64,000 nucleotides of DNA from Planctomycetota bacterium (GTDB lineage Bacteria > Planctomycetota > UBA1135 > GCA-002748355). Shown here piece after piece: positions 17,240 to 25,330 of the stretch. The notes beneath the pieces are model-generated. The model saw only the letters and a program-made list of their open reading frames with translations, had not been told where the DNA came from and did not search any database. The position numbers and the translations under genes are program-made. Every line of letters begins with the position of its first letter. Position 1 is the stretch's first letter. Where the stretch lies: contig JACKHW010000004.1 of the NCBI GenBank assembly GCA_020638795.1, forward strand, positions 186,001 to 250,000. The letters are read 5' to 3'.

Positions 17240-19812
17240 TGCGGTTTCGAGCCCTCGGGCATCGAAGCGGCCTTCTCGTCGGTCTGGAACGCGTAGCGCT
17301 TGCGAAGCGCACGCAGGTCGAAGCTGTAGGTCAGCAAGTTGCCGAGCCGGTCGCCGAGGAACGCTTCGCGGTTCGTCTCCATCGCTTGTCGCGTGATCGC
17401 GGAGTCGTCGCCGTCCTGGACGTCATCGACACGCACGATGTACTGACGAGACAGCGCGGCATCTTCGAGCGGGTCCGTGACGGCGCCCTTCTTTGCGTCG
17501 AGAACCGTGCGGTTGGCCTGCAAGAACTTCGGCGCGCCGTCCTCGAGCATTTGGAACGCACCGCTACTCGACACGTCGATGAAGAACGGACCGAGCTTCG
17601 CGGTTTCGATCTTGGCCTCCGCAACGGCCGTGTCGAAGGCCTCGGCCATCACCGGCTCGAGGAGCTTGACGAGTTCATCCTCGAGTTTCTCGTCCGCGAC
17701 GTCCTGCAAGCGTTTGCGCTCGTCCTTCTCGAGCGCGAGCTTCGTGCGCGCATCGGCCAACTCTTGTTGCAACTTCGGAATCGCTGCCGCAGGCAGATCG
17801 GTACGCGCGAGCGACGCCTCGATGCGCTTGACGTTGGCTTGGAGGCCGTCACGCCACGTCTCGAGCTTGGCATCGACTTCGGCTGCGGAGTCCGCTTTCA
17901 GCTTGGCGACTTCGTCTGCCTTCAACGCCTCCGCCTTCTCGCGAACGAGTTTCTGGAACGCCTCGGCCTCGGTCTTGGCTCGACTCGACGACTTGGTCGC
18001 GTAGTAACCTTCGAGCGCCTGCTCGCGCACTTCGTCGATAGCCTTCGGCACGCCCGTCTGACGCTCGATCAGACGGAAGAAGAAGGCGCCCTTCTCCGCG
18101 GGTTGCAGGTTGGACAGCGTGCCGAGCTCCGTCATTTGGCTGAGAGCCCAGTAGCCATTCCACTTGCCGAACGGCTCGTAGTCCTGGAACGCATCGGGCG
18201 GCGCGACGGTCGGCTTCGCCGGGACGAACACGACCCCCTTCTTGCCCTTCATGTTGGCGTCGAACCAAGCGTCGAAGTCGAACGCGGCGAACTCGGCCTT
18301 CTGCCGCTCGAGTCGGGCAGCTTCGTCCTCGGGAGATCCCTGCGGCGACACCTCGCCCGGTTCCCCCTGGGCCAGGAGGCCGCCGTCCTTGCTCTCGTCG
18401 TCTTTCTTCGCGTCGTCATTCTTCGCGGCGTCGACCTTCTCCGGATCCTTGACCTCACCACCGTCGGTCGGCTTCTCCCCGCCTTTGGCTTCGCCCTTCT
18501 TGGCGTCCGCGGCTTTGCGCACGGCTTCGACGGCCTCCGAACGCGCCTTCTCGGCGGCTTCGGAGAGCTTGCGAACGAGCTGTTCGACCTGGAGCTTGCG
18601 TCGGATCTCTTCCTTGACCTCGTCGATACGGCGATAGCCGATCTGTTCGGGAGGAAGCGGCCCGATCGGCCCCTGGTCCTTCTTCGTTTCGTCGCCGGCG
18701 TTCTCGTCCTGCTTCGGCGGCTGCGGGCCTTCAGGCCCTTGGGGCTGGTCCTGTGACTTCGGCGCCGGATCCGTGTCGTTGCCACTCGGCGCGGGGTCTT
18801 GGTTCGTGAGCAGACCGCCGTCGCGGCTCTCGTTCTTCTTGTCCTTGTCGCCGTCGCCCTTGTCGCCGTCGCCCTTGTCGCCGTCGCCCTTGTCGCCGTC
18901 GCCCTTGTCGCCGTCCTTCTTGTCGTCTTCCTTCGGCGGATCGGGCAGCTTGTAGAGCGACTCCTTGTCGATGTCGTAGCGTGCCTGGATCTCCGAATCG
19001 CCGATCTCGATGCCATCGAGCATCGTGGTCCACTCGGCCGGGTCGACCTGGTCGAACAGCAGGCCCGCACTCGCGAATCGCACGACCACGTCGTTGACGT
19101 AAGGTCGCCGTCCGGCGTCGTCGAGCGTCGCGATCCACGCCTCGAGTTCGGGGTTGGTCGGCGGATTGCGTTCGAGCTCTTCGCGATACTTCTTACCGTC
19201 CCAATACACGTAGCTGATCGTGCGCAGCTTGCGCTTCTTCTTGACGTAGTCGGCGAGGGCGGCCTCGCTGAGGTCCGCACCTTGCATCTCCGAACGCACG
19301 AGCATCGAGATGCGGAGCGCTTCGCGTACGGTTTCCTCGAGAGTCGCGATGCTGCCCGCGCGAACGTTCGCCGCGATCTGAATTCGCGTCAGGCGTTCGG
19401 GCGGCTGGCCGCCAGGCTGTTGCGCTTCCTTCTGGCGGCAAGCGTGGTCCAGCACCGCATTCACGTCCTCGTCACTCACGTCGATCCCACGCTCGACCGC
19501 GATACGTCGCAAGAGTTCGAAGGTCTTGGCGGGATCTTCGACATCGACACGCTCGAACACGAACGCCGGCATGTCGATGGCTCCACCCCGAGTCAGGCGG
19601 TGCAACCACCCGATCCGGCGGGCGACCTCGAGGTCCTCGAGGCGCAGGTGCACACGCTCCCCGCTCGGCAACGCGAGCGTCTCCGGGGACTTCTCGGGCT
19701 GCGTGAGGCCACCGAGGAAGGACAGCATGACGCCCGTGATCGAGAAGGTGATCAAGGCGAAGATCGAGACCACCAGGAAGATTGGCCGCTTGTAGGTTTC
19801 GAAGAAGCTCAT
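17236..19812 (-). CDS. Membrane-anchored SurA/PpiD-like periplasmic chaperone
   Basis: 858 residues. It has a short cytoplasmic FFETYKRP, one transmembrane helix (about 9-33), then a long periplasmic part. The 50-220 region is rich in Asp/Glu/Arg helices like SurA N-domains (IDMPAFVFERVDVEDPAKTFELL). The centre is a low-complexity acidic/basic linker with a GDGDK minisatellite (about residues 300-325) and Lys/Asp/Glu/Pro-rich stretches. The C-terminal half is helical coiled coil (KLETWRDGLQANVKRIEASL). No clean parvulin active-site domain was recognised, so enzymatic prolyl isomerase activity is doubtful. The ATG at 19812 follows GGAG. Confidence 0.7.
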   Translation of the reverse strand: MSFFETYKRPIFLVVSIFALITFSITGVMLSFLGGLTQPEKSPETLALPSGERVHLRLEDLEVARRIGWLHRLTRGGAIDMPAFVFERVDVEDPAKTFELLRRIAVERGIDVSDEDVNAVLDHACRQKEAQQPGGQPPERLTRIQIAANVRAGSIATLEETVREALRISMLVRSEMQGADLSEAALADYVKKKRKLRTISYVYWDGKKYREELERNPPTNPELEAWIATLDDAGRRPYVNDVVVRFASAGLLFDQVDPAEWTTMLDGIEIGDSEIQARYDIDKESLYKLPDPPKEDDKKDGDKGDGDKGDGDKGDGDKGDGDKDKKNESRDGGLLTNQDPAPSGNDTDPAPKSQDQPQGPEGPQPPKQDENAGDETKKDQGPIGPLPPEQIGYRRIDEVKEEIRRKLQVEQLVRKLSEAAEKARSEAVEAVRKAADAKKGEAKGGEKPTDGGEVKDPEKVDAAKNDDAKKDDESKDGGLLAQGEPGEVSPQGSPEDEAARLERQKAEFAAFDFDAWFDANMKGKKGVVFVPAKPTVAPPDAFQDYEPFGKWNGYWALSQMTELGTLSNLQPAEKGAFFFRLIERQTGVPKAIDEVREQALEGYYATKSSSRAKTEAEAFQKLVREKAEALKADEVAKLKADSAAEVDAKLETWRDGLQANVKRIEASLARTDLPAAAIPKLQQELADARTKLALEKDERKRLQDVADEKLEDELVKLLEPVMAEAFDTAVAEAKIETAKLGPFFIDVSSSGAFQMLEDGAPKFLQANRTVLDAKKGAVTDPLEDAALSRQYIVRVDDVQDGDDSAITRQAMETNREAFLGDRLGNLLTYSFDLRALRKRYAFQTDEKAASMPEGSKPQ
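18845..18915. repeat. 15-nt minisatellite encoding GDGDK repeats
   Basis: Four exact copies of a 15-nt unit (TTGTCGCCGTCGCCC on the plus strand) plus a partial fifth, inside the SurA/PpiD-like gene. The unit length is a multiple of three, so copy-number change keeps the frame and only lengthens the flexible linker. Confidence 0.92.
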
Positions 19813-19934
19813 CGAATCTCCAGGCCGCCAAAAACGAGGCACGAGCCTCGGAACGCGGCCGAAAACAGGGCGAGGCAGGATAGCCGTGCCCCTTGGCGAA
19901 GACAACGCGAGACGGGCCGACCTGGCCCAGCGCG

Positions 19935-20807
19935 TCAGATGCGTCCCTGGCGGAACTCCTTGAGGGACGGGAGGTCCGCGATGTCCTTGAGACCGAACCG
20001 ATCGAGGAAGCGGGGCGTCGTGCCGTATTGCAGGGGCGCTCCGGGAACCTCGGCACGGCCGACGACCTGGATCAGCTTGCGATCGAGCAGAGCCCGCAGC
20101 AGCGGCCCCGTGCGCACCCCGCGAATCGCCTCGATCTCGGCCCGGATCACGGGCTGGCGATACGCGATGATCGCGAGCGTCTCGAGAGCGGCAGGCGTGA
20201 GCTTCTCGACCTTTTTCAGACTGCGTAGTCGCAGAAGGTAAGGATAGTAGTCCTCGCGCGTGAAGAGCCGCAGGCCGCCACCGTGCTCGCGTAGCTCGTA
20301 CGGGCGCTGTTGTTCGTCCAACTCGTCTCCGAGTCGCTCGAGTTCGCGCCTGGCCACGGCGACGGAGACGCCGACGACCTCCGCGAGTCTCGATGCGCTG
20401 AGGGGCTCGGTCGAGGCGAAGAGCAGCGACTCGAATGTTCGACGCAGCCTGGCGAGGTCCGCCTCGTCCGGGTTCTTCGGAAACTCGGGGACCGGGACGA
20501 ACTCCCCGAGCTCGGCGTCCTCGGTGGGTTCGGCATCGTCGGGATCGTCCTGTTCGGGATCGTCGTGAGCGCCGTTCTCGAGATCCGCTTCGATCTCGCC
20601 TGCGGCGTCGATCTCGCCGTCCGCATCGCGTTCGCGGTCCGCATCGCGTTCGCGATCTCGTCCAGCACGGGCCTCGCTCATGCTCCGGTCCTCACCCCCG
20701 ACTGCGCGATCCGAACCGCCACTTCGAGACGCGCCGGTGTCGTGCGCGTGGTCCTGTTCTCCGGCGAACACGAGTGTTTCCTCGTCGTCGACACGCCTAC
20801 GAATCAT
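19935..20807 (-). CDS. scpB: Segregation and condensation protein B
   Basis: 290 residues. ScpB is the winged-helix kleisin partner of SMC-ScpA in chromosome condensation. The conserved core starts near residue 120: RRTFESLLFASTEPLSASRLAEVVG, then KLTPAALETLAIIAYRQPVIRAEIEAIRG and a C-terminal winged helix LLDRKLIQVVGRAEVPG. The first ~110 residues form an acidic repeat-rich tail (RERDADRERDADGE, EIDAAGEIEADLE) not usual for ScpB. The ATG at 20807 has a strong GGGAGG; an internal ATG at 20681 is an alternative that would remove 42 residues. scpA is not adjacent. Confidence 0.9.
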   Translation of the reverse strand: MIRRRVDDEETLVFAGEQDHAHDTGASRSGGSDRAVGGEDRSMSEARAGRDRERDADRERDADGEIDAAGEIEADLENGAHDDPEQDDPDDAEPTEDAELGEFVPVPEFPKNPDEADLARLRRTFESLLFASTEPLSASRLAEVVGVSVAVARRELERLGDELDEQQRPYELREHGGGLRLFTREDYYPYLLRLRSLKKVEKLTPAALETLAIIAYRQPVIRAEIEAIRGVRTGPLLRALLDRKLIQVVGRAEVPGAPLQYGTTPRFLDRFGLKDIADLPSLKEFRQGRI

Positions 20808-20942
20808 GCCCGGCCCCTCCCAAGGCTCGAACCAAGTGACGGAGCATACCAGGCAACTGAGGATTATTCATGAACACACCTCCAGCGGCGTCGACACGGT
20901 GGGCATCGTCACGACGGCGGGATTCGGGAGAATCCAGCCGCG

Positions 20943-22016
20943 TTACCTCTCGTCGAACGCGGATGCACCGAACGCGACGATCTCGTCGCGCTCGACAGGG
21001 CGCCGCTCGAGTTCGCGTCGCAGCTCCTCGTGTACGTCCGCGAACGAACGCGGATCCGGCTCGATGCGCTCGAGGACGCGCACGAAGCCGAACCCGTCGG
21101 ACCCGTCTTCGAGCGGCACGGCACGTACGGGACCGAGAGCGCCCGTCTCGACACCGTCAGCGAGCCGCGTCGCCGAGTGCTCGGACGAGGTCGCGAGCGG
21201 CGGCAAGCGTCCGCCGAAGCGCGCACGACTCCCGACCGACCGCGCCTCGGCAAGTCGTGCGAAATCGCCACCCTGCGCGACTTCGGCGTGGACGCGGTCG
21301 GCGTCCTCCTTCGTCGTCGCGAGGAACCGCTGCAACCGAAGCACGCCACGACGACGCGCTACGTAGCGGATCACGTACGACCGCGTCAAGCGCCGCCACG
21401 CGAGCACTCGAAGGTGCTGGGTCAGATCCTCGAGCGTCCTTCCGAATCCCGCCTCCACGTACGTCGCGAAGTCCGCGAACCCGCCGGCCTTCTCGAAGTC
21501 GCGCTGCATGCGTGCGAGTTCGCGCCTCACCGAGAGATCGACCTCGGCATCGGAGGCACGCACGTCCCAACGCTGCGAGAGTTCGCGAATCCGCACGTCG
21601 AGTCGCAGCGCCTCCGCAATGTCCTGCACGCGCTGCGGATCGACTTCGAGCATGCGGTCGTAGACGTGCTGCTTGCGCACGACCGTGGTGCCCTCGCGAA
21701 GGACGACATCTCCGTCATCGCTCGCATCACGATCCGTGGCAGCCTCGGCCGAACCACTGGCAGACGTGAAGAGCGAACCGAAGTCCAGACCTCGAGCGAC
21801 CGGAGGCTCGAGTTCTCCCGTAGGACCGATACCGGACGCCTCCGTGCTCGGCGAAACCATCGGACGTGCCTCGGGCCGACGCTCGACTTGCGGACCTCCG
21901 TGCTCCCGTTCGGGCACGCTACGCACACTCGGCCCCTGACACGCGGCGAGACAGGCGACGATCCACGCACAAGCAAGAGCGAACGCACGCTCCCGTATAG
22001 AGAGGGGGTTTCCCAT
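20943..22016 (-). CDS. Lipoprotein with SurA/parvulin-like architecture
   Basis: 357 residues. The signal peptide ends in a lipobox (CLAAC), so it is a lipoprotein of the cell envelope. After a Pro/Glu-rich linker the chain has a SurA-like helical part (VRKQHVYDRMLEVDPQRVQDIAEAL) and then a parvulin-like region (TTKEDADRVHAEVAQGGDFARLAEARS, ...RFGGRLPPL..., GFVRVLERIEPDPRSFADVHEELRREL), the order seen in foldases of the PrsA/SurA class. Catalytic competence cannot be judged. The ATG at 22016 has no clear ribosome-binding site. Confidence 0.75.
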   Translation of the reverse strand: MGNPLSIRERAFALACAWIVACLAACQGPSVRSVPEREHGGPQVERRPEARPMVSPSTEASGIGPTGELEPPVARGLDFGSLFTSASGSAEAATDRDASDDGDVVLREGTTVVRKQHVYDRMLEVDPQRVQDIAEALRLDVRIRELSQRWDVRASDAEVDLSVRRELARMQRDFEKAGGFADFATYVEAGFGRTLEDLTQHLRVLAWRRLTRSYVIRYVARRRGVLRLQRFLATTKEDADRVHAEVAQGGDFARLAEARSVGSRARFGGRLPPLATSSEHSATRLADGVETGALGPVRAVPLEDGSDGFGFVRVLERIEPDPRSFADVHEELRRELERRPVERDEIVAFGASAFDER

Positions 22017-22054
22017 CGCTCGGCTTGCTCGCGGGCTACGGACGAGGCGCCTCG

Positions 22055-23557
22055 TCAGTGGAACTTGATCGTGCGCAAGAACTTCGTCTCGTGACACGTC
22101 GGGCACGGCACCTGAACGACCTGATTGCCCTGCGTGCTCGCGGTCGAGATCTTGCCGCGGCCACCACAAGTCGGACAGTTGGTCGTGAACGCACTCGTGA
22201 CCGCATAGTCGCCCGCGGTTTCCGCGTAGTGGGACAACAACCAGAACTTGCGCACGGTGCTGTCGACCTCTTTCCACCACTCGGCTTCGGTCTGGAGCTG
22301 CTGCTGCTCTTGGTTCTGCCCACCGGCTCGACGTGCTTGGCGCATCCACTCCTCGAGTCGACGCTTCACGTCGCGTTCGAGCGCGTCGTCCTTCACGTCC
22401 TTCTTCGCATCCTTGTCTTGCTTCTGCGCGGCCGTGCCTTCGATGACTTTGGCTGCCCCGAGGATCCACGAGCCCGTCGAGTAGCCCGACGATTGGTTCG
22501 CGGCGACCCGGCGCTCGATGCGCTTCTTGAAGAGATCCTCGGCCTCGTCCTGCGTGATCCCGAGTCGTTTGGCGACACGCCCGCGGATGTTCTGTCCGAG
22601 TTGCTCCTCGGCGAACGCCCGCGCGGCATCGAAGTCGACCATGGTGCGCGACGCGACTCCGCATTCGTCGAGAGCTGCACCGAACCAGTATTTGACGACC
22701 TCGCGCAACAGGAAGTTCTCACGGTCCTTCTCGAGCTGCGCTTTGCGCTGCTCGAACTCGTTCTTGAGCTTGCCCGCCTGACCGTACTTGGCTTCGTAGT
22801 CACTGCAGAGCGCCACTGCCTTCGCGAAGGCCTTTCGATTGCGCTGCACGTTGATCTCTCGAATGAGGTCGGCCTCGGCCTTGTTGGCTTCGAGGCTCGC
22901 GACGCGCTCGAGCTGCGCGTCGATCTCGCGCGGCTGGGATCCGCCACCGAACTCCTTCGCGCTCGTCAGGTGCTGCTTGGCTCTCGGGTAGTCGCCGACG
23001 CGGATCAGGTACACGGCGAGCAACAGGTGCTTGTCCGCATCCTCCTGCGGATCGATCTCGGCGAGCTTGCGCTCGTAGATCTCGTCAGGGAGCAGCACGT
23101 CCTGAATCGGGACATCGATGCTCTCCGGTGTCCCACGCATCCGCTCGACCGAGATCTTGAACGTCTGTCCCTTCTTGCGGATGACGAAGTCGTTGCCCTG
23201 TCGCGCGACGAGTTCGCCGATCAACTCGGCCTTGCCCGTCGGCAGCATGTGCGTGATCTTCGTCGCGGGCAGCAAGACGTCCTGGAGTTCCTTCTCGTCG
23301 AGCAGGTTGAACTGCTTGCGGATCTTCGAGACATCTCCGCGAGCGACGTCGTCCCAGACGAGGTTGAGCATGCCACCGGTATCGAGCCGACGAACGCGAA
23401 GCCCGTCTTCGCTCGCATCTTCGATGCTCCCGATCAAGAACTTCCCCGTCTTGAGCCGCAGCACCTGTGCCTCGAGGGAGCGCACCGAGAAGCACACCAC
23501 GAGGAAGGCGAGCAAGCACGCGATCGTGGGTCGATAGAAGAGTGCACGTCGATTCAT
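22055..23557 (-). CDS. Exported coiled-coil protein with C-terminal DnaJ-type zinc ribbon
   Basis: 500 residues. It has a Sec signal peptide (FYRPTIACLLAFLVVCFSVRSLEAQ) and an N-terminal beta domain that reads like an SH3/DUF1570-type domain (LKTGKFLIGSIEDASEDGLRVRRLDTGG). Long Lys/Glu/Gln-rich helices with TPR-like spacing follow. The last 45 residues hold CPTCGGRGK and CPTCHETK, two CxxC pairs of a DnaJ-type zinc finger. A zinc ribbon on an exported protein is unusual. It follows the pseudopilin gene gspI by 59 nt on the same strand, so it may belong to that system. Function unknown. Confidence 0.7.
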   Translation of the reverse strand: MNRRALFYRPTIACLLAFLVVCFSVRSLEAQVLRLKTGKFLIGSIEDASEDGLRVRRLDTGGMLNLVWDDVARGDVSKIRKQFNLLDEKELQDVLLPATKITHMLPTGKAELIGELVARQGNDFVIRKKGQTFKISVERMRGTPESIDVPIQDVLLPDEIYERKLAEIDPQEDADKHLLLAVYLIRVGDYPRAKQHLTSAKEFGGGSQPREIDAQLERVASLEANKAEADLIREINVQRNRKAFAKAVALCSDYEAKYGQAGKLKNEFEQRKAQLEKDRENFLLREVVKYWFGAALDECGVASRTMVDFDAARAFAEEQLGQNIRGRVAKRLGITQDEAEDLFKKRIERRVAANQSSGYSTGSWILGAAKVIEGTAAQKQDKDAKKDVKDDALERDVKRRLEEWMRQARRAGGQNQEQQQLQTEAEWWKEVDSTVRKFWLLSHYAETAGDYAVTSAFTTNCPTCGGRGKISTASTQGNQVVQVPCPTCHETKFLRTIKFH

Positions 23558-23616
23558 GAGGAACTCCATTCTTGGTGACCGGCGGTCATCGAGGTTCGCA
23601 ACATCGAGGTTCGGGG

Positions 23617-24123
23617 TCATCGCTGCCGAGATCGTTCGATCTCGTCGCGAATCCGTAGATAGAGAGCGCGGGATCGGGGCAACGGGAAGCGAAAGGTCTC
23701 GGACACGTCCGATCCGCCGCGCAACCAGCGCACCGTTACGGTGCACGCGATTTCCTGAGTGGACTCCCGCTCGACCGGATCGAAGGCCAAATCGTACTGC
23801 ATGTCCGGGAACTCGGCCACGCGCCCCCCCACGATCGGGACCGGCGCTTGACCGTCCTGAGGCATGAGGCTGCCGTGCTCGAGTTCTTCCCGGACGACGG
23901 TCGCGAGGCGCGCAGCATCGCGGATGAGTTCGCTGTTGTGCTCGGTCGCGAGGCCCGAAGACATCACACCGAGCACCGTCGTCACGCCGAACGCGAGGAT
24001 CAGCATTGCCGCGAGAATCTCGACGAGCGTGAAGCCGGCATCGCAGGGCGCACCGTGCGTGACGGGACTCGCGTGCTGGATCGCGCAGCGTGCGCGTCGA
24101 TGCGTGACCTGTTCAGCGCACAT
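23617..24123 (-). CDS. gspI: Type II secretion-like minor pseudopilin (GspI/PilV type)
   Basis: 168 residues. It has the class III prepilin signal: a basic leader of ~30 residues, then AGFTLVEILAAMLILAFGVTTVLG with the conserved Glu at +5 of the mature protein. Cleavage and N-methylation would be by a prepilin peptidase not encoded here. The short C-terminal globular part (RLATVVREELEHGS) is typical of GspI/PilV. Its ATG at 24123 overlaps the 3' end of the GspJ gene by 11 nt. It is the last pseudopilin of the operon. Confidence 0.82.
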   Translation of the reverse strand: MCAEQVTHRRARCAIQHASPVTHGAPCDAGFTLVEILAAMLILAFGVTTVLGVMSSGLATEHNSELIRDAARLATVVREELEHGSLMPQDGQAPVPIVGGRVAEFPDMQYDLAFDPVERESTQEIACTVTVRWLRGGSDVSETFRFPLPRSRALYLRIRDEIERSRQR

Positions 24124-25330
24124 GGGGCCAGTGCTCCCTCGAGACGGCGACGGGAATGCGAACGACGCCCTGCCTGCCCGCGTGCACCCGCGATCCGGAA
24201 CCGTGTTCGGTCGCTTTCGTGAAGCGCGCTCCACGCAGCACGTTGCGCAAGTGCCCGCCTTCGTGACCGCGATACTGGATCCACTCCGATCCGATCTTGA
24301 GGAAGCCGACGTCGTCGACCGGCGGTACGCGTTCTGGATACTCGATTCGGATTTCGGTCGTCACCGCATCGATCGCGTGCGCCAAGAACGCCGTGTAGGC
24401 AGCCTCGGGTCCTTCATCGACCGTGATCGAGAGCTGGATCCAACTCGGCATCACGTCGTCGCGCGGATCCGTCGCACTGCTCTCCCCAGCGTCGAGCGAG
24501 AACGCGAGCACCGGATGGTCCGGCGGAAACATCCCGGCACGTGTCGAGTCCCAACAGCGCTCGGGTCCGCCTTCGCGTGCGACCTCGGCTCCGAAGGACT
24601 CGGTCCATTGCGACCGGAAGAGCGTCTCGATGTGCAGCAGATGCGTGAGGAGCGGCTCTTCGGGTGGCGGAAGTTCGGCGCCATCGACCCAGCGCTTCTG
24701 CACCGAAGAATCGATGAGGCGAACATCGCGATACAGGGCCAGGTAGCAGCCGCTCTCGTCCGTCGTCGGCAAAACGCGCAACGCGCACTCGACGGGCGGC
24801 GCCGCAGGCGCATCACGGAGTCGCTCGGCAACGCGCTCGGCCAACGTGATCTCGTCGAGTTGTCCGTCCGTCGCGATGACGCGCTCGCGCTCGCGCGCCT
24901 CGAGCAACCGACGCCCTTCGGCGCGCTCGACCCGGGAAACGAAGCGCCATTCCGGCAACCAATCGAAGCCCTTCGGGTTGAGGTCGGCCTGATCGGGCCG
25001 GACCGGTTTTCCACCGGCGAACGGCACGAACGTCGCCACGAGGCGCCCGTTGCTCCGAGCGCCTTCGGTACCAGTCGAACCGCGCAGCCGCGCCTCGACA
25101 CCGGGACGGAACATCTTGTCCTCGACGGCGACGAGGTGCCGGAAGTCGCGACTCGCGAGCCGCAGACTCGTGGCACAACGCTCCTCGATCGACGCGCGTT
25201 CCTCGCCGCGCTGCCAGACCGTGAGGCTCGAGTTGAGCATCTGCGTCAAGAACAGGAAGAAGCCCGTCAGCAAGAACATCACGACGAGGAGTTCGACCAG
25301 CGTGAACGCGTGCTGGCGCTGCACGGTCAT
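24113..25330 (-). CDS. gspJ: Minor pseudopilin GspJ-like
   Basis: 405 residues, about twice the usual GspJ length. N-terminus: QRQHAFTLVELLVVMFLLTGFFLFL, a class III prepilin motif with Glu+5, then an amphipathic helix (QMLNSSLTVWQRGEERASI). The order I-J-K-H-G on the opposite strand supports the GspJ call. The large C-terminal part carries late strands such as EWIQYRGHEGGHLRNVLRG, and a similar phrase (QELVHYTW..GN) occurs in the giant GspK. The start overlaps the stop of gspK as ATGA (25327-25330). Confidence 0.8.
   Translation of the reverse strand: MTVQRQHAFTLVELLVVMFLLTGFFLFLTQMLNSSLTVWQRGEERASIEERCATSLRLASRDFRHLVAVEDKMFRPGVEARLRGSTGTEGARSNGRLVATFVPFAGGKPVRPDQADLNPKGFDWLPEWRFVSRVERAEGRRLLEARERERVIATDGQLDEITLAERVAERLRDAPAAPPVECALRVLPTTDESGCYLALYRDVRLIDSSVQKRWVDGAELPPPEEPLLTHLLHIETLFRSQWTESFGAEVAREGGPERCWDSTRAGMFPPDHPVLAFSLDAGESSATDPRDDVMPSWIQLSITVDEGPEAAYTAFLAHAIDAVTTEIRIEYPERVPPVDDVGFLKIGSEWIQYRGHEGGHLRNVLRGARFTKATEHGSGSRVHAGRQGVVRIPVAVSREHWPHVR

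Noticed and set aside
17197..18756. 519-codon plus-strand frame opposite the SurA/PpiD-like gene
   Set aside because: Antisense composition (Arg/Leu/Val rich, no domain); the minus-strand gene has a signal anchor, RBS and coherent architecture.
18841..18920. CRISPR-like array from short repeats
   Set aside because: The 15-nt repeats are exact, contiguous, without spacers and in frame inside a gene, so this is a coding minisatellite.
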